Source: Lachnospiraceae bacterium UBA7050
GTDB taxonomy: Bacteria > Bacillota > Clostridia > Lachnospirales > Lachnospiraceae
Direction of reading: 5' to 3'
Assembly (NCBI GenBank): GCA_002493905.1
Contig: DLAJ01000007.1
Coordinates: 192,295-256,294 of the forward strand
Length of the DNA stretch: 64,000 nt
Below are positions 53,373 to 62,504 of the stretch, piece after piece. Position 1 is the first letter of the stretch. Each line of letters starts with the position of its first letter. The notes below the pieces were generated by a model. It was not told the origin of the DNA. It did no database searches and was given only the letters and a program-made list of their open reading frames with translations. The translations under genes were made by a program, and so were the position numbers.

Positions 53373-55217
53373 CTAACGGAAACTCTTTACCCAGTTGATC
53401 AGAGAATCATGATACACATTGTCGTAGACATCCTGCCTCATGCGGTCGGTGACGTTCCCATTCTTCTCCATGATGGCGAGAATTGCCTCCTGCAGTCCGG
53501 CGATCCTTCCCCGCTCAAATGCGTCCTCTATCGCGCGGTTCACAGCCCCGTAAGCCTCGTCCTCCGCGCTGCCTGCCGCCTTATTTTCCTCCGCTGCCGC
53601 GTGGCTGCTCTTTGCTTCTGCGTTCTCCTCTGCCGCCGCATGGCTGCTCTCTGCTTCTGCGTTTTCCCCTGCCGCCGCATGGCTTCTCTCCGCTTCTCCG
53701 CTCTCCCCTGCCGCTACATGGCTGCTCTCCGCCGCATTTTCCTGCACCGCTTCTTGGCTGCTCTCTGCCGCATTTTCCTTCACCGCCGCGTCATGCTCTG
53801 TGCACATGGTTTCACTCTCTGGCACAGACGCCGCATCCGTCTCCGCAGGGTCCGCCACAAAAAGCTTCTCCGCATTTGTCAGCCAGATTTCACCCGAATT
53901 AGCTTTCACATTGATGCAGATACTTCCATTTACGGCAGATACGTTCTGCCCCGACAGCATGCCATAAAACTCGGTATTGCTTCCGCATGGAACCGTCATC
54001 ACATAGTCGCTGTCGTCGTTATTGACTGTTATGATCGCCGTTTCGTCCTGCGTATTCCTTGAAAACGCATACTGTCTGTTTGTCAGCAGAAGCTGCTGAT
54101 AATCGCCGTACGACAACGCTTTTGATGCCTGCCGGATATGACCGAGCGCCCAGATCAGCTTCGTACATGCATTATCTTTCAGTGCATTCTTGTAATCGTC
54201 AAGCGAAAGTGCAGGGCGCAGGGACGCGTCGGAGAACTTTTCTTTTTTTCCTTCGATTCCAAACTCTGAACCATAATAGACGCTGGGCACACCGGGAAGC
54301 GTATAGAGCAGCACATGGACCGGCGCATAGTGCGCCTTATTATTCAGCTTCGTATAGATGCGCTCCACGTCATGGTTATCCACGAAATTATAAAGTTTTA
54401 ATCCGTCAGGACGGTTCCCTCCCATCCCATACAGACGCGTCACGGTATGCGCGATCTCAAAATAGTTGTGGTCGTTATGTCCCGAATAGAGCGCTTTGTG
54501 CAGATGATAGTTCGTTACGGAGTGCAGCGTTCCCTCGTTTACCCAGCGGGTATAATCTCCGTGAATAACTTCGCCCATCAGCCAGAATTCCGGCTTCACC
54601 TCATTTGCCACGCTCCTTAAAGCACGCATAAATTCGAAATCAAGCACATCCGCCGCGTCGAGCCGGATACCGTCGACATCGAACTCCCGCACCCAGAACC
54701 GTATCACGTCACAAATATAATCTCTCACAGCCGGATTTCTCTGATTCAGTTTTACAAGCAGATTGTAGCCGCCCCAGTTATCATACGAAAATCCATCGTT
54801 ATACTCGTTGTTTCCCCAGAAATTGACATTGCAGAACCAGTCCCTGTACGCGGAGTTTTCCCTGTTTTTCTTAACATCCTGAAACGCAAAAAAATCACGT
54901 CCGACATGATTGAACACACCGTCAAAGATCACCCGGACACCGTTTTCATGGCATGCTTTCACAAACGCCTTCAGGTCCTCATTATCTCCAAGCCTTGAGT
55001 CAAGCTTCTTATAATCCGTTGTTTCATAGCCGTGCCCCACGGACTCAAACAGCGGTCCGATATAAAGCGCATTACACCCGATTTCCCTGCAGTGCGTAAT
55101 CCACGGAATCAGCGTGTTTAACCGGTGCACCGGCTCCCCGTACGGATTTTCAGCCGGGGCTCCTGCAAGTCCCAGCGGATAAATGTGATAAAATACTGCC
55201 TCGTCATACCATGCCAT
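53373..55217 (-). CDS. GH13 alpha-amylase family enzyme with a repetitive C-terminal insertion
   Basis: 614 residues, no signal peptide. Catalytic regions are visible: IFDGVFNHVG (I), DGIRLDAADV with the nucleophile Asp (II), LMGEVIHG with the acid Glu (III) and NFVDNHDVERI (IV). MAWYDEAVFYHIYPLG and the overall pattern suggest a cyclomaltodextrinase/neopullulanase-like hydrolase of linear or cyclic maltodextrins. After the barrel and beta domain comes an Ala/Glu/Ser-rich repeat segment, then a helical C-terminus of about 60 residues (EDAFERGRIAGLQEAILAIM). ATG 55217 has GGAGG seven bases upstream and fits family starts. Confidence 0.9.
   Translation of the reverse strand: MAWYDEAVFYHIYPLGLAGAPAENPYGEPVHRLNTLIPWITHCREIGCNALYIGPLFESVGHGYETTDYKKLDSRLGDNEDLKAFVKACHENGVRVIFDGVFNHVGRDFFAFQDVKKNRENSAYRDWFCNVNFWGNNEYNDGFSYDNWGGYNLLVKLNQRNPAVRDYICDVIRFWVREFDVDGIRLDAADVLDFEFMRALRSVANEVKPEFWLMGEVIHGDYTRWVNEGTLHSVTNYHLHKALYSGHNDHNYFEIAHTVTRLYGMGGNRPDGLKLYNFVDNHDVERIYTKLNNKAHYAPVHVLLYTLPGVPSVYYGSEFGIEGKKEKFSDASLRPALSLDDYKNALKDNACTKLIWALGHIRQASKALSYGDYQQLLLTNRQYAFSRNTQDETAIITVNNDDSDYVMTVPCGSNTEFYGMLSGQNVSAVNGSICINVKANSGEIWLTNAEKLFVADPAETDAASVPESETMCTEHDAAVKENAAESSQEAVQENAAESSHVAAGESGEAERSHAAAGENAEAESSHAAAEENAEAKSSHAAAEENKAAGSAEDEAYGAVNRAIEDAFERGRIAGLQEAILAIMEKNGNVTDRMRQDVYDNVYHDSLINWVKSFR
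53585..53790 (-). repeat. 39-bp tandem repeat inside the GH13 gene
   Basis: About five imperfect units of 39 bp encode SSHAAAEENAEAK-like 13-residue repeats. The units nearest the 3' end of the gene are the most alike, the others are degenerate. The segment would form an extended or helical low-complexity linker. Copy number is likely to vary between strains. Confidence 0.75.
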
Positions 55218-55261
55218 ACTGCTGCCTCCTTCATTGTTTCTATATCCTTCTTTCAAATCCT

Positions 55262-55314
55262 GCAAGTTTGTTCTTCGAACAAACTTGCGATTGAAAAATC
55301 TTCGATTTTTCAAT
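55262..55314 (-). repeat. Two adjacent perfect hairpins between the channel gene and GH13
   Basis: GCAAGTTTGTTC/GAACAAACTTGC (55262-55288) and ATTGAAAAATC/GATTTTTCAAT (55290-55314), each with a TTC loop, start right after the stop codon of the CASTOR/POLLUX-like gene on the transcript. There is no long T-tract; a 3'-end stabiliser or weak terminator is likely. The second resembles hairpins at 1708 and 60586. Confidence 0.7.
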
Positions 55315-55315
55315 T

Positions 55316-57241
55316 TTATTCTTCGCCTAACGACAAAATCACGAGCGTATCGTCCTCACCAAACGTTACCATCTCATGCTTGGACGGATTTAAGGTCACA
55401 TCGTCATCCGCATTTAATTTCCATCCCATTGCGACCTCTGCATTATCCCTGACAATCTTCGTGATCGCCGCAAACGAAATCGGTTCTCCCAGCTTCACAT
55501 AATTTCCTGCCGGCTTCATATAGATTTCAGAGCCTTCGGACTGTAAGAGTTCGCGGAAAATCACATGCAGGTCCAGCTCATTGGACACCTGCGCCATGAT
55601 CCGGTTTGCAATCTCGCTGCCGACAATAAAATCATTGACCCTCGCAATTTTCAAAAGCTGCTGGTCTTCCGCGATCGTCACTTCACTCGTCACATTGATC
55701 TTACCCGGAAATTTCTCAACAAGGCTGCGCAGATGCAAAAGAAGCATCGCCGTCTGCGCGTCCGCTTCCTCCTCAGGAATGCCGTCCTCGCAGACTAAGA
55801 GTACATTGGTGATACCCGGTACCTTTTCATTCACAAGACTGCTCAGTATTTCCGGATCAAAAATATCGCATTGGATAAACGCCACGTCAATATATTCCAA
55901 AAGCGGCTGTACTTCGCTGACATCATAATCACGGTCGGAGGCGATCAGCACGGTCGAGCCTTTTTTTACAAAATCGTCCAGCCCGCGCAGAATATCTTTC
56001 AACGCCAGATTCCAGTCGAGCACAAGCACATGCAGCTCCTTGCGGTCCTCTAACGGAATCACATTGGCAAGATGGCTCTCATCAGGCAGCGGCCGGCTGT
56101 CATCAAACGCAACGACCTCCCCGTCATCATCCGAAAGCAGGATCAGATCATCCTCCGGGTGAATCACAATATCGTTTTCCGGATTAATGACGATCTCCTT
56201 TTTCCCACCATTTCTGCGGACACCCACAAGCACCGCATTCTCAAAACGGTTGATCAGATCGCCGAACAACGTGTCCTCACAGACAAATTTGCTTCCGTCT
56301 TTATAATGCGCCTCAAAATACAGCTCCGACTTCTGATAGCTGAATACCTCTGCAAGCACAAGAGAAAGTCCGGGCTGTCTGCACACCTGCGCCATGATGC
56401 GCGCGAGCAGGTCTTCAAAGTACAAAATCTCCGTCTGGGAACGGAATTCCTCCGTCGCAATCTTCGCCGCCTCAATGCTGCGCTTATTATGAAGCAGCGT
56501 CGTAATATTCGGCCCCCTGCCCTTCATCGTCCCCCTTTTCTGCTTGAGATAGGACGTTACGGAAAGAAGGATTCGCAGCACGTAAAAATCATTATCATTA
56601 TTGACAATAACAGCCTTCGCCATCTCTAAAGACGCCATCTCGAACAGGCTGTCCTGCGTCGGTTTCCCCTTCCGGCAGATGATCTCGGTTGTACGGAATC
56701 CCTCGCCCTTAAAATGCTCGCGGATCGCCTGCTCCATCTCCTCTTTATCCACATCATCCAAAACGACGACAACGCCGCGCGGCTGGTTTGCATTCGCCTC
56801 TACCAGCTCTTCCAGAATCGAAAAAATATTCGAATCAAACCCGATAATGACTGTGTGGTCTTTCTCGATGATCTGCGAATGACCCTTCCTAAGATCGGAC
56901 ATTTTACGGTCAAGCGCGCTGCCGATGATTCCGATCAGGGCGCCCATCAATACCATACCAAACAGCGTGACAACCAGCATCAGCGCGAGCAGCGGTTTGT
57001 TCGCTGTGCCGTCCGCCGTGATCGTTCCCTGATCGATCAGGTGCATCAGACTGCTCCATACGCCGCCCGCAGTCGTCTCCTCATTGTCAAACGAGGAACC
57101 CGCGATCCCAAAAAACAATACGATGATAAACGCGGCAATCAGCAGCATGACAAACTGTGCGCCCACGCCCTTCGACATATATTTATCAAACTGATAATTT
57201 AACTTTTTGACCCACTTCGGTCTTCTTTTCTTTCCGTCCAT
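55316..57241 (-). CDS. CASTOR/POLLUX-like ion channel with RCK-type domains
   Basis: 641 residues. Two N-terminal transmembrane helices (about 28-50 and 84-107) flank a pore-like segment (WSSLMHLIDQGT). A long cytoplasmic part has Rossmann/TrkA-N-like units (HTVIIGFDSNIFSILEELV, near 128, and LHVLVLDWNLALKDIL, near 405) and TrkA-C-like stretches. This is the layout of plant CASTOR/POLLUX/DMI1 and bacterial homologues, which are tetrameric cation channels gated from the cytoplasm, often by calcium. The transported ion cannot be told. GGAGGGGG precedes the ATG. Confidence 0.88.
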   Translation of the reverse strand: MDGKKRRPKWVKKLNYQFDKYMSKGVGAQFVMLLIAAFIIVLFFGIAGSSFDNEETTAGGVWSSLMHLIDQGTITADGTANKPLLALMLVVTLFGMVLMGALIGIIGSALDRKMSDLRKGHSQIIEKDHTVIIGFDSNIFSILEELVEANANQPRGVVVVLDDVDKEEMEQAIREHFKGEGFRTTEIICRKGKPTQDSLFEMASLEMAKAVIVNNDNDFYVLRILLSVTSYLKQKRGTMKGRGPNITTLLHNKRSIEAAKIATEEFRSQTEILYFEDLLARIMAQVCRQPGLSLVLAEVFSYQKSELYFEAHYKDGSKFVCEDTLFGDLINRFENAVLVGVRRNGGKKEIVINPENDIVIHPEDDLILLSDDDGEVVAFDDSRPLPDESHLANVIPLEDRKELHVLVLDWNLALKDILRGLDDFVKKGSTVLIASDRDYDVSEVQPLLEYIDVAFIQCDIFDPEILSSLVNEKVPGITNVLLVCEDGIPEEEADAQTAMLLLHLRSLVEKFPGKINVTSEVTIAEDQQLLKIARVNDFIVGSEIANRIMAQVSNELDLHVIFRELLQSEGSEIYMKPAGNYVKLGEPISFAAITKIVRDNAEVAMGWKLNADDDVTLNPSKHEMVTFGEDDTLVILSLGEE

Positions 57242-57271
57242 AATCCCCCTCCGATACCGTCTGTCTTTTTT

Positions 57272-57889
57272 CTAACGTACAATCCGGACAATCGCTTCTT
57301 TTCCTCCGGCACAGCCACGCCCTGCCAGCGCCTCCACAATCCCGCGCATCCTCTCATTCATCAGATGGTACATCGTCCGCTTCTCCCAGCAGATTCCCTC
57401 CAGATATTCCCGCTGCTTCACGTCAAGCCCAAGCTGCGCAAATCCGTCCGGCAATTTCAGCTTGCCAAAGTCACAGGCAGCATAAACTCGCTCCCCGCAT
57501 TCTTCCGTTTCCGGTTCTTTTTCCACACGGCGGAAACTCTTTTTTCCGTATTTTCCCTCTTCCTGCACATAAATATAAGTCTTTCGCTCCGCTGCGCATC
57601 CGCTTTCGGGATGCTCTCTTAACAGAACCCCCGTATCGAGCAGATACTTCGTATACGCCTGGCGGACGCGCTCATAAGACACCGGAAAGCTCAGGCGCGC
57701 ATGAACCTCTTTTGCAGTAAACCCAAGTCCGGCAAGATGCCTGATGGCCCCGCCGCATGCCACATCAAATGTAAAATCGGACAGCGCCTGTCCAAACTCC
57801 CGGCTCATTTTACCCTGCACGTCCCGTTCTGCACATCCGTCTCTATGCAGTTGTCCGTCCCCGTAACTTCCCGTTCCGTTCTCCGTCAT
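57272..57889 (-). CDS. Uncharacterised soluble protein, possible winged-helix region
   Basis: 205 residues, not recognised. The middle of the N-terminal half (LAGLGFTAKEVHARLSFPVS, YERVRQAYTKYLLDTGVLL) could form a helix-turn-helix-like unit. The C-terminal half has YLEGICWEKRTMYHLMNERM. No signal peptide or membrane helix. The Shine-Dalgarno ahead of the ATG at 57889 is weak; an internal ATG at 57808 (MSREFGQ) is an alternative start. It ends 30 bp before the channel gene and probably shares its transcript, so a regulatory or accessory link to the channel is possible. Confidence 0.65.
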   Translation of the reverse strand: MTENGTGSYGDGQLHRDGCAERDVQGKMSREFGQALSDFTFDVACGGAIRHLAGLGFTAKEVHARLSFPVSYERVRQAYTKYLLDTGVLLREHPESGCAAERKTYIYVQEEGKYGKKSFRRVEKEPETEECGERVYAACDFGKLKLPDGFAQLGLDVKQREYLEGICWEKRTMYHLMNERMRGIVEALAGRGCAGGKEAIVRIVR

Positions 57890-58080
57890 ACGTTTTCACT
57901 TTGCAAATGCGGATGATAGGTTCTTCGTCATTTTCATTTTGATCTGCCTATATGCTGTAACAGATCACGACCTTATTTAGTTTATCAAAAAAGACGCCTG
58001 CGCGCAAGTCCGCGCCCGGGAATCCCTTCGCTAAACCAACATTTTATCGCCATATAGCGGCCGCTCCCAGCCGGAAGCTC

Positions 58081-58110
58081 AAAAAAAGCCGCGCTTAAAA
58101 AAGCGCGGCT
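58081..58110 (-). terminator. Rho-independent terminator after the ABC permease
   Basis: Perfect AGCCGCGCTT/AAGCGCGGCT stem (58087-58110) with an AAAA loop, followed by seven T on the minus strand. It lies just past the stop of the 58126 gene. The rest of 57890-58125 shows nothing else recognisable. Confidence 0.95.
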
Positions 58111-58125
58111 TCCTGCTAGACAGAT

Positions 58126-60483
58126 TTATTCCCCTGCCAGCATGCTGACCGGATCGATCTTTCGTATCCTGACCGAAGTGAAAAACGATGCGGCAAGCGC
58201 AACAAACACGATTCCGACAGTCGTTATGAGCATCCATATGGGCGGCACAAACATCGCCGCCTGTTTAATGCCGCAGAATGACAGGCAGACAACCACAAGC
58301 GGCTCAAACAGAAATTCGCTCAATACCGCCCCCAGAAGTGCCCCCGCCCCGATCACCGGAAGATTCATCAGCATCGTCTGCGTAATAAGCTGCATCGTCG
58401 TGAAACCAAGCGCTTTCTGAATGCCGAAATTTCTGCGCTCCTTGATCAGCTTTGACCGGATCAGCAGGACCTCCACAAGTACCACCACAAACAGAGTGAT
58501 CAACACAAACAGCACGCAGATTGCCTTCATGACGGACACGATACTCCCCATCGTATTATCAACCAGCTTTTGGGAGTCTGCCACAGACAGGGCCGGGAAT
58601 ACTTCCAGAATGTGCTCCGACACTTCCTCCATCCGCACGCCTTCTTTCAGATAACAGTACACCTGCACAATTCCAATTCCGGGGTCTAAACGTCTCATGC
58701 CTTCCTCACTCATCATCGCCTTTAATCCCATATTGTTCATTTTCTGATCGATGCCGCAGACCACATAGTCAAGGCGCCGCCCGCTCTCAGTCACATAAAC
58801 GCTGTCTCCGGGCGTGACGTTCAGGCGTTCTGCAATGCTTGTCGTCAGGACGATCTCGTTTTCATATTCAGGGAGTCTGCCCTCCACGATCATTTCATTT
58901 TGAATCTCCTTCGGATCGCGCCAATAGTCGCAGGTTACCTCCGTCTCCGAATCCGCGCTTTCAATATGAACCGAGGTATTGCCGTAAAAGAGAACGCTTT
59001 CCATCTCATCCCAGCCGGCAAGCTCCACGCCCGCCTGCTCCACGCCGTCTCCGGTAACCAGAATATCTCCAGCCTCTACGCCGACCATCTTTAACAGATT
59101 GTCCGTGCGGACCGCAAAATTTTCATATATTCCAAAACCTGTGCATGACGAAAACGAAAGCAGCGTCACGATGCAGAACACCGAGATGGTCTTTCCTTTT
59201 TCCCCGAACAGATTCTTTCCCGCAAGCACAAGCGGTCTCGGAAGCCGGCTTTTCTCAAACGGGAAATGGTTCCGCTTAAAATTATGCGCGGATATTCCTC
59301 CCCTGAGCGCGTCTAAGACCGACGCCCTCCGATACGCGCGCCCGCTAAGCTGCGCGACTCCCGATACGATCATTAAAAGCCCCGCCACGGTCACAAGCGC
59401 CGCGCCCGCATGAAACCTCTGGCTCCAGCTTAAGCCGAGCATCATGCCCTGAATGCTGCCGACCAGACTGCTTCCCAGCATGCCCAGCACAACGCCCGCA
59501 AGAGATGCCAGAAAAGTGATCAGCGCCATCTCGAGCATAACGGAGCGCCCGAGCTGCCTGCTCGTATAACCCGCAGCCTGCAGAATCCCGATATTTTTGC
59601 GGTTCATCTCCATAAAATTATGAATGCTGAACCGGACAATGATCAGTGCAACCACAATGAGCAGCAGGGAAAAGATGAGTATGACGCTCATACTGATCTT
59701 TGACAGCATACCGACGCCGCCTTTCATCGTCTTCCAGTTCATCCCCAGATTAATCGAATTGCTGAGCTCCGGCACCTCCGCGGTGAGAATCTGTAAGATT
59801 TTGTGTTCAAATTCGAGGCTTGCCGGCGCTCCCCCATGCAGGCGCACACGGTGACATACTGCGCGCGCAGCCTCCGCTTCGTTTTCCTCCTGGATCTCGT
59901 CCATCCGGGCGCTGCTTATATAACAGCTATAGGCGTTTACGTTCAGCGGCGTTGCAAACACCGGGTCCTCCACAAAGCCCGATACCGTAAAGGAATATTC
60001 CCTATCCCCTGCGGTCAGATAAAATTTGTCTCCCACGTGAAACTCACCCGTCGATTTCATATAATAAGGCAGCAGAATACTGTCCTCTTGTATCACGGCA
60101 CCCTCGCTGCCCGCCAGCGTTGAGATTGTCCGCTCTTCCTCAATCCGGCTAAGGATGAACATGGTCTGTTTTGATTCATCCTCCGTCCCGCTCCGGTATT
60201 CCGCATTGACAAAAAACAGACACTCAGACGATTCATACTCCTCGACTTCCTCCTGCTTTAGAACGATATCCCTGATCCGGTCCGCGCCCTGATTGCTGAT
60301 ATAAATGAAATCCGCCGTATGCGCCCGCTCATAGGCGTGATCGAGCATGCTGTTTAATCCGGCAAAAACAGATATGCCCGTATAGAGAAGCAGTGCTGCA
60401 AGCGCAATCAGAAATGCCAGAACCCCCACATCCCTTTTTTTCTTTTTGATATTGCTCCGAACAATAAACCATAATGCTTCCAT
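58126..60483 (-). CDS. FtsX/MacB-type ABC transporter permease
   Basis: 785 residues. One N-terminal helix (about 20-42), a large extracytoplasmic region (45-250), three helices with the FtsX pattern (about 262-375), a short basic cytoplasmic loop, a second helix and extracytoplasmic domain, and three more C-terminal helices (about 660-780). Two FtsX domains make it a full-length permease of the MacB/LolCE-like class, often involved in peptide export, antimicrobial defence or signalling. GGAGG precedes the ATG. It is in one unit with the ATPase at 60665 and may be controlled by the sensor kinase at 62632. Confidence 0.92.
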   Translation of the reverse strand: MEALWFIVRSNIKKKKRDVGVLAFLIALAALLLYTGISVFAGLNSMLDHAYERAHTADFIYISNQGADRIRDIVLKQEEVEEYESSECLFFVNAEYRSGTEDESKQTMFILSRIEEERTISTLAGSEGAVIQEDSILLPYYMKSTGEFHVGDKFYLTAGDREYSFTVSGFVEDPVFATPLNVNAYSCYISSARMDEIQEENEAEAARAVCHRVRLHGGAPASLEFEHKILQILTAEVPELSNSINLGMNWKTMKGGVGMLSKISMSVILIFSLLLIVVALIIVRFSIHNFMEMNRKNIGILQAAGYTSRQLGRSVMLEMALITFLASLAGVVLGMLGSSLVGSIQGMMLGLSWSQRFHAGAALVTVAGLLMIVSGVAQLSGRAYRRASVLDALRGGISAHNFKRNHFPFEKSRLPRPLVLAGKNLFGEKGKTISVFCIVTLLSFSSCTGFGIYENFAVRTDNLLKMVGVEAGDILVTGDGVEQAGVELAGWDEMESVLFYGNTSVHIESADSETEVTCDYWRDPKEIQNEMIVEGRLPEYENEIVLTTSIAERLNVTPGDSVYVTESGRRLDYVVCGIDQKMNNMGLKAMMSEEGMRRLDPGIGIVQVYCYLKEGVRMEEVSEHILEVFPALSVADSQKLVDNTMGSIVSVMKAICVLFVLITLFVVVLVEVLLIRSKLIKERRNFGIQKALGFTTMQLITQTMLMNLPVIGAGALLGAVLSEFLFEPLVVVCLSFCGIKQAAMFVPPIWMLITTVGIVFVALAASFFTSVRIRKIDPVSMLAGE

Positions 60484-60492
60484 CTAATCCTC

Positions 60493-60585
60493 CATGTCAG
60501 AGCAGTTTACTGCGATGACACGCGTCGGAAATTTCAGATTTCCGACTGCGATCAAGGCATATTTGAGGCTCTGACTCAAATTGCC
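60493..60585 (-). repeat. Structured interspersed repeat, copy B
   Basis: Copy of the 51584 element, between the ABC ATPase and permease genes. Here GTCAGAGC (60496-60503) pairs with GCTCTGAC (60568-60575) to close the whole unit, and CGGAAAT/ATTTCCG forms an inner stem. The closing stems differ between the copies although both are paired. Confidence 0.7.
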
Positions 60586-60621
60586 GGTTGAAAAATAAGC
60601 TATCAAGCTTATTTTTCAACC
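60586..60621 (-). repeat. 15-bp hairpin next to repeat B
   Basis: GGTTGAAAAATAAGC (60586-60600) and GCTTATTTTTCAACC (60607-60621) with a 6-nt loop. It belongs to the TTGAAAA-type hairpins also seen at 1708 and 55290. It lies in the 181-bp gap between the ATPase and permease genes. Confidence 0.7.
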
Positions 60622-60664
60622 TAATCCTCCATACCGCTGAATGCCCGCACATTAGGGCGTCAGC

Positions 60665-61420
60665 TTACCATCCCATCTCCTGCAAAAAACCGCGCAGCTT
60701 CTCATGCCGCTTTTCGTCCCCGCTCTCATATGCACCGAGAATGCATTCTCCGGTGATCACACCGTCTTTCAGGTAGAGAACACGGTTCCCCCTCCTCGCA
60801 GACTTCATGTCGTGCGTTACCATCACAATGCTCTGTCCCCTGCGGTTTAAGTCCGTAAACAGGTTTAAGACATGCTCGGCATTCTGGGAATTCAGCGCAC
60901 CCGTCGGCTCATCCGCAAACAGGATTTCCGGCTCATTGATAATACCGCGCACAACCGCAACGCGCTGCTGCTCTCCGCCGGAAAGCTGCACCGGGAATTT
61001 TCCAAACGACTGCTCCTCCACGCCGACCTGTTTCAGCAGCTCCTTCGCGCGCGCCGCAACCGCCCTGCGGTTTTTGCCCACCAAAAGACCGCACACAATG
61101 ATGTTGTCAAGCACGCTCATCGTATCGTTTAAGTAATTCTGCTGAAACACAAATCCGCAGTGCTTCCGCCGGAACACCGCAAGCGCGTCGCTGCCAAGTC
61201 CCGAAATCTCTTCCCCCTGATACGAAACGCTTCCGAGCGTCGGACGGTCCATGCCCGAAAGCGCATAGAGCAGCGTGCTCTTCCCCGAACCGGAATTTCC
61301 CATAATCACAGTAAAATCCCCCTGCTCCACAGAAAGATTTAAGTTTTTGAGCACATGCTGCTGCACGCTCTCGTTGGAAAATGTCTTACACAAATCTTTT
61401 GCTGTTAAAATACTGCCCAT
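60665..61420 (-). CDS. ABC transporter ATP-binding protein (MacB/LolD-like)
   Basis: 251 residues. Walker A is MGNSGSGKSTLL, the Q-loop lies in FVFQQNYLNDTMSVLDN, the ABC signature is VQLSGGEQQRVAVVRG, Walker B is EILFADEPTGALN, and the H-loop is MVTHDMKSARR. It powers the FtsX-type permease encoded downstream. A C-terminal extension of about 20 residues is charged. ACAGGAG lies ahead of the ATG. Two short hairpins precede it (61453-61504). Confidence 0.95.
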   Translation of the reverse strand: MGSILTAKDLCKTFSNESVQQHVLKNLNLSVEQGDFTVIMGNSGSGKSTLLYALSGMDRPTLGSVSYQGEEISGLGSDALAVFRRKHCGFVFQQNYLNDTMSVLDNIIVCGLLVGKNRRAVAARAKELLKQVGVEEQSFGKFPVQLSGGEQQRVAVVRGIINEPEILFADEPTGALNSQNAEHVLNLFTDLNRRGQSIVMVTHDMKSARRGNRVLYLKDGVITGECILGAYESGDEKRHEKLRGFLQEMGW

Positions 61421-61452
61421 TCTGTTTTCTCCTGTTCCTTTCCGTAGTCTGA

Positions 61453-61504
61453 AGTACGAAAGTAAACTTTCGTACTCTTGAAATTTGTGCCCGCTGAAGC
61501 GGGC
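61453..61504 (-). repeat. Two short hairpins upstream of the ABC ATPase
   Basis: AGTACGAAAGT/ACTTTCGTACT (61453-61476, AA loop) and GCCCGC/GCGGGC (61489-61504, TGAA loop) in the leader region 61421-61612. No confident promoter was found there, though one is expected because a terminator at 61613-61646 lies just upstream. Confidence 0.55.
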
Positions 61505-61612
61505 ATGGGGTGTAAGTTTCTATGTTCTTAATTTTAACAGCCGCCATATCATAAGTCTTAACCTGTTTCCTGTCTGTTTCTTAACTGTTCCTTAAATCTT
61601 TATGCTCTTATG

Positions 61613-61646
61613 AAAAAAGGGCATACAGAGTAATCTCCATATACCC
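61613..61646 (-). terminator. Probable terminator after the AT-rich island
   Basis: GGGTATA and TATGCCC (minus strand, with one G-T pair) form a stem around an inner GGAG/CTC region, followed by six T. It lies about 23 bp past the stop of the 61669 frame. Confidence 0.65.
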
Positions 61647-61668
61647 GCGGTCTGATTTTTAGCAATGA

Positions 61669-61896
61669 TTACTTACATATCCCCAAAATGATCAAACCTG
61701 TAATTAAAGCTATGGGAATACCAATAATGCAGCCATATAATCCATCCACCAAACTTTTTTTCGTAAGCAGCTTATATTCTCTATCCATGTCTTCCGTACC
61801 CGGCAAGCGACACTTTCTCCAATGAACCATGAACCCCAGATCAAGAACCATCGTGTTAAACACATTTACCACAGACCATATACAGTAACAATACAA
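61669..61896 (-). pseudogene. Probable C-terminal remnant of a membrane protein
   Basis: 75-codon open frame without an ATG at its beginning; the only early start is a TTG right behind AAGGAG, with poor spacing. The content FNTMVLDLGFMVHWRKC, LPGTEDMDREY and a C-terminal hydrophobic helix (GCIIGIPIALITGLIILGI) resembles the end of clostridial integral membrane proteins with a GTEDM-EY motif. A stop codon interrupts the frame just upstream. A truncated gene is more likely than a functional small protein, but a short protein from the Met at codon 15 cannot be excluded. Confidence 0.45.
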
Positions 61897-61967
61897 AGCT
61901 CCTTATTCAGTTGATATTGTGATAATGGTTATTTAGATAAAACATAATTTGTGATTCTATGAAATAA

Positions 61968-62504
61968 TCATACATTCAGGTCAAAATTAGCAATCTGTTT
62001 TGCTGGATGAAACTTAATTAGTCCTATTCTTTCTAATTTTCCTTTAATAGGCAATTTCGTTTCATATAAGCAATTAACTGCACCTATCAGTTTACTTTCA
62101 TCAATTTCTCTTGTTAATTGACAATCAGGCTTCCATATTCCTATGTCAAAAAAATCGATAGGTAATAATTTGGAAAACTTATCACATTTTTCTCTTATAT
62201 CAGATTGCAATCTTAATAATTCCATACCCACAGCCATATCTATATTAAAAAAAGGCTGTTCATTTGGATAAAAACTATATGACTTAAAAACAATATCAAT
62301 TGATTTTGTTTGTTCAGCTATATTTCTAATTATGTTTATTATTTGTTCCTCATCCAACGCTTCATACATAGTAAACTTTATATGCGGATTATTCTCAGAA
62401 TGATATAAATAATCATCTATATCTTTGAACATCAAGTCCTTCCATAATCCTCGTATCTTTTCATCTGTTTCTTTATCAAAATAGCCGACAATCGCATATC
62501 CCAT
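61968..62504 (-). CDS. Uncharacterised protein, weakly similar to the 2'-5' RNA ligase/2H fold
   Basis: 178 residues. MGYAIVGYFDKETDEKIRGLW and NPHIKFTMYEALDEEQI follow the beginning and first histidine motif of 2H phosphoesterase-like proteins. The second HxT/S motif is not evident, so the activity may be lost or the assignment wrong. The gene is much richer in A and T than its neighbours, pointing to transfer. ATG 62504 has GGAGGAG eight bases upstream. It separates the sensor kinase from the ABC genes. Confidence 0.6.
   Translation of the reverse strand: MGYAIVGYFDKETDEKIRGLWKDLMFKDIDDYLYHSENNPHIKFTMYEALDEEQIINIIRNIAEQTKSIDIVFKSYSFYPNEQPFFNIDMAVGMELLRLQSDIREKCDKFSKLLPIDFFDIGIWKPDCQLTREIDESKLIGAVNCLYETKLPIKGKLERIGLIKFHPAKQIANFDLNV

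Noticed and set aside
53483..53902. Plus-strand frame of 139 codons rich in Pro/Leu/Arg repeats
   Set aside because: It is the antisense shadow of the 39-bp tandem repeats in the GH13 gene; no ribosome-binding site or plausible protein.
61453..61504. Riboswitch upstream of the ABC ATPase
   Set aside because: Only two short hairpins are present, with no known aptamer core.
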